Origin: Tanypteryx hageni
Lineage: Eukaryota; Arthropoda; Insecta; Odonata; Petaluridae
Length of the DNA: 64,000 nucleotides
Direction: 5' to 3'
NCBI GenBank assembly: GCA_028673005.1
Contig: CM054112.1
Span: 27,320,124 to 27,384,123 of the forward strand
Made by a program: the position numbers and the translations under genes. Positions within the stretch are counted from its first letter, which is position 1. The number at the start of each line of letters is the position of its first letter. Below the pieces are notes generated by a model that was not told the origin of the DNA, did not search any database, and worked only from the letters and a program-made list of their open reading frames with translations. Below are positions 28,901 through 40,900 of this stretch, one piece after another.

Positions 28901-31900
28901 AGCGCTTTGGGCTATGGAGGTCTGTGGAGGGGGGTCGAAGGTGCATGGGGTTGGAGGCCCATGTACGGTGGGTGGGGTGGGAGCTGAGACCTAACCTGAA
29001 GCAGGCAGCCTAGCTGCAGGTGCTATATCCTTTGGTTAGCCCTGGCGACCACTCCGGTTTGCGGTGTGGCGTCCCAAATGTGTGGCTCTGTGGTGGGTGG
29101 GGAGACCAGGGGATGAATTTTCTGTATTTAATGGCGGAACACATACTTCCTCCACCCCCAGATGTGGATGGGGGAGATAAGTCAACCTGCGCCTGCAGGA
29201 ACTATCTAATTATGAGATGTGCAAACGAAGGCGAGAACCTTACTAAGGTCTCTCCCTTCCTAATACAAAAGGTCCTCTCGGGAGCAATCCCAGGGGACCT
29301 AGAATCTGTTAAAAAATTAAGGGACGGAACACTACTAATTAAAACCAGAAATGATAAGCAAAGTGAAATGCTGCTTGCTTTGAAGAAGCTGCATGACATT
29401 CCTGTCACTGTGGAGCCGCATAAGACTTTGAATACCTGCCGTGGGGTCATATCTTGCTATGACCTTCTCTATGTCGACGTCTCAGAGATTACGAGGGAGA
29501 TGGCTCCCCAAGGGGTCATCAACTGTTGTAGATTAACGACCAAAAGAAATGGTGAAACCATAAACACCACCTCTGTGGTTCTCACCTTTTCGCTCGACAA
29601 GCTTCCGGAGAAGGTCAATGTAGGGTATGAGAAATGTCCTGTACGTCCGTATATACCAAACCCAATGCGTTGCTACAAGTGCCAAAAATTTGGTCATGTT
29701 GCACCAAGGTGCAAGGGCGAACCCATCTGCCCAAAATGTAGCAAAGCTGTGCATGAGGGGGAGGTATGTGCCTCACCTGTACTTTGCGGCAATTGCGAGG
29801 GGCCACACCCAGTCTACTCGCGAAAGTGCAGGAAGAACGCAAGATCGTAGAGATCAAAACGATCGAAAAAATTCCGTATTTTGAGGCACGGAAGAAGTAC
29901 AGGATCCTGATAGCACCGACATTCTCAAAGTCTTATGCAGAGAAAGCAGCAACTCCTAAGAAAATGGTCACCTGTTCTACCCAAACCGTGCACGAGGCAG
30001 AACATCCGCAGACAAAAGAGGAAAAAAATAAAAGAGAGATTGAAAACAGAAAAAAGGAAACAGAAAAGAAAAACTTAACATCTAAAAAACAAATACGAAA
30101 CAAAAAAGAAACCACCTCAATGGAGGTGGAAATCACCTCTGGTGCTGACTCTCCAAAGAGGAGTCAGTCACCAAGACCTAAACCCAGGCCACCAGTGGAA
30201 TCCCATGCTGACAAGCGTGGGAAGACACCACCACCTGGTCCCTCCAGCAAGGGTCCTCTCTCCACTGAGGTGGAGATGGAGGAAGAAAGTCTGAACGAGG
30301 AGGAATTGCAAGCACTCCTCGCACAACGGTTGAAAGGGAGGAAGACAAAGCTTACACGGTAAGCTTCGCTCCACATGAACGATGCATTTACTGTCTTTTT
30401 TACAGATTTTATGGTTTTTACCCTTATTTTAAATTTATTTTAAATGCTTACAGTTCAATGGAATTGTAACGGGTATTTTAAACATAAGGCGGAGCTTGAT
30501 ATTTTAATAAACAATTTTAACCCATTCAGTATATTTTTACAGGAGACTCATTTTAAAATATCTGACAAGGTTTCATTAAAAGGTTTTAAAATATTTCGCA
30601 AAGATAACCTCAGCGGTCGTAGGGCACAGGGAGGCGTCGCTGCGGCCATCCGGGAGACTCTTTACACCTCCCAGGTGGATTTGCAGACACCGTTCCAGGC
30701 TGTTGCAGTTACGGTTGCCTGTCCAGAGCACATCACTTTTTGCACTGTGTACTTTCCAGAGTGGGCTTCCGTGACAGAAAGAACCCTTGAGGACCTCATC
30801 CGCCAGCTACCTCGGTCATTCATCCTTTTAGGAGATTTCATTGCCCATAGCCCTCTTTGGGGAGACACTATGGGAGATTATGATGGCCGAGGTCGTATTT
30901 TAGAAAAGTTTTTAAGCCATCATGATCTGATTTTAATCAATGGTAACGAAAAGACGCGTTTTAATTCTTATAATGGTGAATACTCGGCCATTGATCTTTT
31001 TATATGTCCAAGCACTATTGCTCCCATTTTTAAAATGCACATTCACGATGACTTATGTGGAAGCGATCACTTCCCCCTTCTCATCCGGAAAAGTGATTTT
31101 TTAAATAATTTTAATTTACCCCCTAAATGGGTCTTGAAGAAAGCCGATTGGGGTAATTTTAAAAATTTGTTATGACCCTGCTCTTAGTGCTGCAGCGAAT
31201 GTTGACGCTGCTATGGATGCAATTATTCACGCTGCAGAGGTAAGTGTTCCACGGTCTGCCAGCAATAAAAATTTTTAATAAGTATCCGACGAGCAGGAAT
31301 TTGTCGGCTTTTCGTAAATTAAGATCGAAAGCTCGACAGGTCATAACTGCCGCAAAACGAGAATCCTGGAGGAAGTATGTGTCCTCAATCAATTGTAGGA
31401 CACCCATCGCACAGGTATGGAGAAAGGTTAGGAGTATTTCCGGGACTGCTCACCTTCCTCATGTCCCAGGGGTGAAGGCAAACGGGGGCGTTAATAACAT
31501 CTCCGCTAGAGATAGCGGATGTATTTGGCGAGCACTATGCTGCAGTAAGCAGCAGCGCTCAATACACAAGCGCTTTTCTTGATGTTAAATGCCAAATAGA
31601 ACCTCTTAGTTTTGACTTTAGGTCAGGCAATGTGAATGCCCCGTACAACGACCCATTCACTCCCTGGAAACTTCAGTCTACCATAGCAGATTTGAAGGAC
31701 ACGGCTCCAGGAATGGACGCCATCCACAACACGTTCTTACGTAACCTTCCTGGAGCTGCCATGAGGAATCTTCTGCACACGTTCAATCGTATGTGGAGGG
31801 ACGGTGAGTTCTCAGACAGGTGGAAAGAATCAGTGGTGGTACCCATCCCTAAGCAGGGAAAGGACAACTCTGTCCTCGGAAACCACCTCCCGATATCCCT

Positions 31901-34900
31901 AACATCCTGCCTGTGCAAGCTGATGGAAAGAATGGTAAACAAGAGGCTAGTTTGGTGTCTTGAAAGCCAAAACCTTCTTTCCAAAATTCAGTGTGGGTTC
32001 CATTGCCATAGGTCTACCATAGACCATTTGGTGCGGATTGATAACTTCATCCAGGAGGCATTCGTTCTTAGGCAACACGTGGTTGGTGTCTTCTTTGACT
32101 TGGAGAAGGCATATGACACCACATGGCGGCATAAAATTTTAATTACCCTCCATAAGTGGGGTTTTAGGGGCAATCTGCCCATTTTTATTAAAAACTTATT
32201 ATCGGGACGTGTTTTTAAAGTAAGAATAGGAAATAGTTTATCCAAATTTTATTCACAAGAAAACGGAATTCCCCAAGGCTCCATCCTGAGTGTGACACTT
32301 TTTGCCATAGCTATAGATGATGTGGTTGGATGCATACAAACACCTGTGGAAGGATCTTTGTTTGTAGATGACCTAGCTATTTTTTGTAGGTCATCATTAA
32401 TCCCCACGGCAGGGAGACAGCTCCAACTCACATTAAATCGTCTATACAAGTGGTCACAGTCGAACGGTTTTCGTTTTTCTCAAGAAAAGACAAAATGTGT
32501 CCATTTTTATAGGCGAAGGGGATGCTTCCTCCCGCCAACGCTTAAACTGGGTTGCCATGTTTTAGAGTTTGCTGACTCTATCCGTTTTCTTGGTTTGATC
32601 TTGGATAGACGACTGAATTGGAAAAGTCATATTCAGTTTTTAAAGGAACGGTGTTTTAAAGTTTTAAACATTTTAAGATATATAACAAACCGTCTGTGGG
32701 GAGCTGACCGCAAATCTATGCTAATGCTGTACAGAGCATTGGTGCGGTCAAAGATAGACTATGGGAGTATTGTCTACTCCTTGGCCCGGAAGTCATACAT
32801 GCGTCCACTGACATTGTTACACAATGCCGGAATCAGATTGGCAACTGGTGCTTTTAGAACCAGTCCCTTTCCTAGTATTTATTGCGATGCTGGGGAGCCG
32901 CCATTGGAGATCCGGAGAAATATCCTCATGTGTAACTATGTCACAAAAATTTTATCTTTGAAAGGACACCCGTGTTTTGATGTAATTTTTAAATCCCGTT
33001 TTACTGAAATTTTTAACCGACACCCAAGGGCCACAAAACCGCTTGGAATACGTTTTAAGTCTTATATGGACGATATTGGATTGCAGCTTCCCAAGATTGT
33101 TCCTACCGGCTCTCTTAAATATCCGCCATGGCAGATCTCATGCCCTAAGGTCTTGTTGGACCTTGCCCTGTATACAAAACATAATACCCTCTCTTGTGAG
33201 TACAGGTCGCTATTTTTTGAAGTACTTAATGATCATCCTGGTTGTGAACTGATCTTCACAGATGGCTCTAGATCCTCTTCCTCCTGTGCGTGGGCCTTCA
33301 CTAGCAAAAATCTCTCTTCTAAGGGAGGGCTCAACCCGCTGAGTAGTATTTACACGGCGGAGTTGACGGCCATAAGAATGGCCTTGGAGAGCATTGGTGT
33401 TTCGAACAGTCCATATATGATTTGTTCGGACTCCATGAGTGCTCTTCAGTCCATTACCTGCTTCTCCCCTGTCCACCCAATAGTTCAGGATGTACAGGAA
33501 GCCCTTTACCATTTAAACTCCAGAGGAGTTGACATCATTTTCCTCTGGATTCCTGGACATGTTGGCTTAGCAGGTAATGAGAGGTCAGATGCACTTGCGA
33601 AGGAGGGTTTGAACCTCCCTGTCACAAATGGCGACTCTCTCCTCCACCAAGACCTAAAGGGTATGTTTAGGACAGCAGGGCTTAATAAGTGGCAAACTTT
33701 GTGGCAAGAGATGTCGCAAAATAAGCTACATGAAATAAAAAGGGATATTTCTCCATGGGCATCCTCTGTAAGGAATAGTAGAAGGGAAGAAGTCGTGGTC
33801 GCGCGTTTGAGAATAGGGCATTCAGCCCTGACCCACTCGTTCCTCTTTACCATCGAGAAGGAACCACCTCGATGCACCGATTGCGACTCCCTTCTAACTG
33901 TAAGACACCCCCTGACAGAATGCCGGAAATATAACATGCTACGAAGCAAGTTCCACATTACGGGGGAACTTGCTGATATTTTATCAGATGACTCCATGAA
34001 AATGGATAATATTTTAAGGTTTTTAAGAGAAGCTGGACTTATCCACTTTTTATAGAATTTTAAACATTTACTTTTAATGCATTTTATTATTTATGATTTT
34101 ACTATTTAATACATTGTAGGAAATCGTTTGCAATGTCTCTTGACAAGCAACGAGAAAGGTGCAAAATGACCCTAGCTGTCGAAGCACCTAAAATCAAATA
34201 CCTACCTACCTATGAGTAACGGTAATAACGAGCAATATTCATCGGCCCCTTGAATCTTGCTATAACCGAGTTTCAGTGTACATATATGAGAAAGTTCGTG
34301 CAATGTACATTGTGCCATTTATTTACTTTTTGTAAAGAACGCCTAAAAAATCACTGGCGTTCCATATTTTTCAGTGAGGAACTAGCCAGTATAAATTCCA
34401 AAGAAAAGGACATTGAAGAGAAAAACAACAGTCTTAAAAAGAAAATTGTGAAAGCCCAAGAAGAGTGCCTTGGGAGATACTCGGCTTTAGAATCTGCTTG
34501 GAGTGGTCTTAGTAAAAATATTAAGAATGTTGCTAAGTACTGTGACCAATTTAATGAAGGTGTAAGTATTAATTCTTCTGTATTGACAAAAATTCAAAAA
34601 GTGAAATGCATTTTGCTGTATATGTTGAATAACATTATTGTTCATTATTATTAGGTTCAAAATCCACAATTTATTGCAGAGTTTCCATTCGAATCTTATA
34701 TAGAAGAAAACGCATTATTTGAATGCCGACTTCAGCAGTACATTGATGAGGTTTGTGTGGTTGAAATATTTCAGATTTTTAAAATTTTTTATGGTATAAT
34801 GATAATGGCTAATTGTTTGTTATTGTTTTTAAATGTCTAATAAATTTACATCATATCAATTTAACAACAAAATCATTTTAAATTAATGTAGCATGTGAAG

Positions 34901-37900
34901 TTTTAAATTACAGCTTTTATTATCTAATAAAAACTTATACTTACAGTTCAAACTCTCCACAAATAGTCAACAGGACACACATTTGTACTCAAAAAAGGAA
35001 TGGGATTTGGAATTGGAAAAATTAAGGAAAGGGTAAGTGAAGTTGAGAAATCTAATAATGATACAGACATGCAATGAGGATGGATTTTAATTTTTGTCTG
35101 TGTAGCAACAGCCTTCTATATGTTGGAGATCACCATAAATGTTCTACTTCTTGGTAGGTTTTAGAATCACTCAAGTACTGAACCATTCCTCTTCATTTTC
35201 TCATAGCCATCCTCTTTTGATAAATCCAATATTGCTTTCCTCTTACTACCTCTTTGTCTCTTTCCTAGTGTCCACCCTTTCTTTTGAATCCAAGACGAGG
35301 TTTTTTTTCCAAATTTCACCTTGCGAAAATCGGGGGTCATCTTAAATTCAAGTATGCTTCAATTCGTGGCACATCCATTCAGTACACGATACTCGTTGTG
35401 CTTCGATACATCGCTCAATTCATCGCTAGACAAATTCTTCACATGACAATTTCGTTGCGAGACAAATTATTTGTGAGGCAATTTGGAAGGCGAGACACTA
35501 TGATGATTTTGTCGAGAGATGAATTGACGTGTGATGAGTTTGCTGAACGATGCATTGGTGCGCGATGAATTGATGTGCTACAAAATGATCGCGACGAGTT
35601 TTCATAGAACCGTAGGATGTATGATTATGCGTTTAATCAATTTAAAAAAAAACAAATGAAGCATAAGATAAAATAATTGTATTACAAACCGGAATTCACT
35701 TAATAGTCTTAATTTTAAAAATTCTTTTTTTTTTCAGAAAAAAATTGTAACTAACCATTTCAATTACTGAATAAACCAGTTTACCTATACTGAATATGTG
35801 TGTTTGTAATATACACTAAATACAGTCAGGGAGAAATTAGGGCATAAAATCCTTTTTCTGTTTTGACAGTCGGTTAAAAGGGGGGGATTCAGGGTCATCT
35901 TGGATTCGGTAAATACGGTTTGAACCACTTCTTGTTTCTTTGTGATCTATCAAATTATGACCTTTTTTATTTTATTTTAGATTTCATTTGTTTTTGTTTC
36001 TCCAACTAATTTTCTTCAGTCTATACCAGGCATGGGCAGCCTTTTTTGGTCAGCGGGCCAGATTTTGTACTTTAAGATTGCCGCGGGCCAAATTTTTTTG
36101 GAATAAAACACTATTCTTCTCTGTGTGTGCTGTAAGGTGTTCAATAATATTCTGAATATATATGCATATATTTTTTACTTATTGAGGGAGGTATAAAAAA
36201 ATGCAATTTAAAATAAAATAAGTAGTAATAAAGAAAAATACATATATTTGATAAACTAAGAAAATGATAAATTGTTAGAATTATAAATAATGTTTTATAA
36301 TAAATTATAAACAACAGTTACATGCATACATCACGTTAATATTATGAATGACTTTTGTGCTTGCATATTTTTGACAAGTTTATCAATATTTGGTAATATT
36401 TTGGTCGTCGCAATTCTTAAATTATTTTGCAAATGACTATCAGTCAACCTCGATTTTTGTCTTTGATTCAATAAACTTCATTTTAAAGAAGAATTGCTCA
36501 CACTTGTACGTACTTCCAATTAAAGACATTTTTCCTCCCAAAATCAATAAACAAGGAAAAGCTTCTCTAGGCATTTTTTATAAAAGTCAAGTAATGAAAA
36601 ATCTGTCATCTTGGATTTTAGCTCATCATTACTTTGAAGATCAATTAATTCCATCTGTAATTCTTCAGGAACATTTTCCACGCTAACGTCAAGCGGAGAA
36701 GCAAAGATGCTTAAAATATGTTCTTGTGAACTGAAATCTGCAAATCTTTCATTGAACTCCATACGGATTCATTTAATTTCTTCAGTGTAAGCCAAATAAG
36801 CTCCACTATGAGTTGCTGATGTAGGAAAATGAAATGAATTTTCATTTTTTAGCTGTGTTTCCCATAACTGTAATTTTGATTGAAAAGATTTTATATGCGA
36901 GTACAAATTATGAATGAACTGACCTTTCCATTGCAATTTCAAATTTAAATCATCAAGATGAGAAGTCATATCAACAAGAAAAGCAAGATCACGTATCCAT
37001 CCATCATTGCTAAGCTCTGAAATAGGCTTTCCTTTCATTTCCATAAATGTGAGAATTTCACTCCTCAGATTATAAAATCTTTTTAACATACTTCCTTTAC
37101 TTAGCCAACATACTTCACAGTAGTAAATTATATCTCCGTATTCAGCTTCCAAATCCTTGAGAAAGTGTTTGAATTGTCGGTGATTCAAAGCCCGTGACTA
37201 TGAAATTGACCATCGAAACGACTATTTTCATGACATGCAAAAATTTTAGACTTAGCATACAGGTTTTGCTGGTGTATTATACAATGAAAGACAGGTCATT
37301 CTTTGGCTTCTAAGTTTAGTGACATTAATTCAGATTTGATTTTAGGAATTAATGCTACATACCTTGTAAATTTTCCAAATTAAGTTTATATTTCAACATT
37401 ATTGTTTTCAATTCATTGAAAATATCATCTCCTGTAGTAGTACCTTTCATTGCGGTAAGTTCAAGAAATTCCTCTGTTATATGAAAATTAACATCCACTC
37501 CATGTACAAATATTGCTAATTGAGCCATGTCTGAAACATCAGTACTTTTGTCAAGAGCAATAGAAAAATACTCAAATCTTGATACAAGTTCTGTCAAATT
37601 ATTTTCTTTATCAGTAGCAAGCTCATCAATCCTCCTGGTTACGGTTCTATGAGATAAACTTATGTTATCAACATCATTTTTTCTCTCTGGACATAACATA
37701 CCAATAACTTCTTACAAACACTCTTTTACAAATTCACCATCTTAGTAATTCTTCGATTTTTTGCAATTTTTTCACGTACAACAAAACTTGCTCACACAGC
37801 GGTATCGGCATATTGAGATCTCTTTGTAAATAAATTTTGCTGCATATTTAATGCAGCCTTAAGTTTCTCAAATTTTTCCTTTCTTTGTAGGATTTGATAA

Positions 37901-40900
37901 TTTTCATAATTAGAATGCTTACTAATGTAATATCTTTTAAGATTATATTCCTTAACGACATCAACTGACTCCGAACAAATCAAACATATTGGTTTATCCT
38001 TCACAATTATAAAAAAATATTCAGTGCTCCATCTTTCTTGAAAAACTCAATGATCATCGTCTACTTTTCTTTGCATTGACGTCATTTTTGGGATGTTTTT
38101 AGAATACAACACTTATTTGCTCTCACGAACGTTTGAATGAGATTGACAAGTATACACAACAAACACAATTTGCACTCGCGAACGTTTGAACGAGACTTAC
38201 ACGCCTACGCAAAGAGCACGTCTTACACTCATGAACGATTGAAGGAGACTGGCACACACTGGCACCACATGCAGCAAAGTTCGTTCATAGTTGTAGCATA
38301 GCTGTTAAGTTAAAGGACCAGTTATTAATGATAACAATTTTATGAGAGTGGATCAGGCTTTTTCACGCCATTTGTATAACATAAGCAGGCAAAGTTACGC
38401 CTTTTGTCGCAGAGCCCAAAAACAGAGGTCTTTTATTGTTCTCACCAGAAAAACAAACTTGAAACTGTTCAGAAATTATTGACATCACCATCATATAACA
38501 CAAAAAGAAATCAGCTTTAAGATGACATTCTTATTATAAAGATCCAATAAATTATTGACCTTAAATTTCCTTTAAATTTTCACTCCTAAAATTCACATTA
38601 TTATTTGTTATTCCTTGCAATTTAAAAATGAATATTGTTCAATTATGCTTACCAAACTTGATAAAAATAAAACACAATGCCTCTTCTGGGGGCCGTTCAT
38701 GTAGCTCCAATTCAATATTGAATTCGTGATAGCTATTGAATCGAGCAACTTCAACACTGGCGTGAGTGTTCACATAACTATTCAAGTTGAAAAAACATCA
38801 CCGGATGTTGAGAACAGTTCACCAGATGTTGAAATATTCTCAATCCTCCCAGAGGTGTCAAAGTTACGAAGTGATGTTGAATCCATAAGGAGAATGCGCA
38901 TTTAGTTGTTCACAGTAGGGATGGGCGATAGTTGAAGTTAAACTATTCGATATATCAAGGTGTATTTACCCAGAGTGTGCCAAATCTTGTATCTCAGAAT
39001 ACGTTGTTAAAAATACGAGTATATTATTTTGATAATAAATATTATACATTAACAAAAACGTATTTTTATTTCAAGAATTAGTTCAAGGAAAAACTAAAAA
39101 AGTATTATTTGCGAGGGGAAATTCTCAGACAACTTGGAAATAGCCCGTGGGCCCCTTGAAAATAGCAAGCGGGCCAGAAATGGCCCGCGGGCCACAGGTT
39201 GCCCATGCCTGGTCTATACCATTACCAGAATTGTAGTAAGAGCTGAGTTTGAGAGTTGACTGCTTCAGATGGTAATTTTCTGAGGGCTATATTGCATCAT
39301 TGTTGCTGCCAATCTGTACCTTGTGTTTTTATCTCTCAGATGGTAGATATTCCTCACCATAGCCCTTGCCATTTCTATATCTCAAAATCTTCTAATCTGG
39401 TCACATTTTCTTTCCACCTAAACTATATCTCGCACCCATATAATGCTGCATTACATATCATTGTTTTCCTTAGATTTGTTTAATGCCTTTATTCAAACTC
39501 TCTGTCATCAACTTTCCACATATCAGAAATGCTTCCTTTGCTCTAAAGAATCTTGTCAATTTCAGTAATACTTATACCATCCTGAGTCATATTGCTACGT
39601 AAATAAGTAAAATGTTCCACCAGTTCTTGTCTTTCCTCCTCCACTGTAATATTGATCTGTGGCTCTTTATTCATAGGAATTCTCATTATTTAGCTTTCTT
39701 ATTTATTTTCAAACCTAATACCTTGCCTTAACATTTAAAGAGATTATAGCATGTGCAGTCCCTTTTCTCTTTTAATAACTAATGCTTTGTCATCTGCAAT
39801 CTATTTATTTAATTGAGCTACCTCCTAATTTTATCCATGTGTCTTTGTCTTCCCATACTGGTTTTCCTATACCTGTTTTTCCCATACTAAATGGCTGCAT
39901 TTATGTAGTCAAAATGTGTATCTGGGTTTTCATAACCTTGTTATGGCTATTGGAGAAAACTGAGGTAAGTAGTTATTTTTTAAAGGAAATTAATTTGGTA
40001 AAGGCTTCTTCACTAAATTGAATTACAGTGGAACTTCCATAAGTCAAACTTCAAGGGAAACAAAAAACATTTAAGTTATAGAAAATTCAACTTATGGAAA
40101 TATGTTTTTCTCATTTATATATTGCCCGGTAAAATTAATTCAATTCGAGTTATAGACATTCGATTTATGGAAGTTCCACTGTATTAAAAAAGTTTTGAAT
40201 CTTAAATACTTATTTTCATAATTTAACTTTTTATTTAGTTTTAACTTTAATTGCATGATAACTGGATAAATAATGCTTGATGCTTCCTAAAGTGATTGGA
40301 AATTGTTTATAAATTCAAGCTGAAATTTAATGAAAGCTATAGGATGTAATATTGCATTATGTTCCCATGGCATTGATAGAGTAATATAAATCAGTATTTT
40401 TTCAGTTTCTAAGCATGTTATGCTAATTCAACAGATTTGAATCCTCTCTTCATCCAAAATTACCATAGTTATGCGAATCCAAGACCACCCCGAATCTAAT
40501 CTTTTAGCAGACTGTCAAAACAGAAAAATGATTTTATGACCTAATTCCTCACTGAATGTATTTGGTGTATTCAAACACACACATTCAGTATAGGTATACT
40601 AGTTCATTCATTAATTGAAATGGTTTGTTACTAATTTTTGTTTGAGAAAAAAATTGTATTTAAAAAAATTAATACTGTATTAATTGAAATCCGGATCATA
40701 AGTTTGAAAAGAAAAATTTCAGTAGATACAATCTTATGTTTAATTAGTTTAAACACCAATAATTAAATGCATAACCATACTTCATGTGACAACTCGTAGC
40801 ATGTCAATTCATTGCGGTTAGTTTGTCGCGCATCGTTTTGTTGCATGAAAAATTCATCGTGCATCAATAAATCACGTGACAAAGCCATCATGTGTCAATT

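Larger units (their letters stand above)
28576..34211 (+). mobile_element. I-like non-LTR retrotransposon, 5.6 kb, with 11-bp target duplication
   Basis: Flanked by identical ATGAGTAACGG at 28565-28575 and 34212-34222. The 5' end is GC-rich (CCCCCCTGCGGGTAGGGGG), the 3' end has a (TACC)n-type tail. It has a gag-like ORF1 with zinc knuckles and an ORF2 with endonuclease, RT and RNase H. This domain order fits I-type clades of the Jockey superfamily. It is much more GC-rich than its surroundings and is the youngest-looking retroelement here, though ORF1 has one shift and ORF2 is damaged at 31170-31630. Confidence 0.9.
26037..34278 (+). mobile_element. Tigger-type element carrying a nested I-like retrotransposon
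   Basis: Left end CAGTCAAACTCATTTATAAC and inverted right end CACTGAAACTCGGTTATAGC, each flanked by TA (26035-26036, 34279-34280). TATAACGAG-type motifs recur in both subterminal regions. Without the insert at 28576-34211 and one target copy the element is about 2.6 kb, a normal Tigger length. A less AT-rich block at 26350-26660 is not explained. It lies in HAUS3 intron 2 in the gene's orientation and ends about 95 bases before exon 3. Confidence 0.85.

Noticed and set aside
28655..28987. 110-codon frame in the I-like element
   Set aside because: Lies in the 5' leader before ORF1, Gly/Trp-rich from GC content; no domain.
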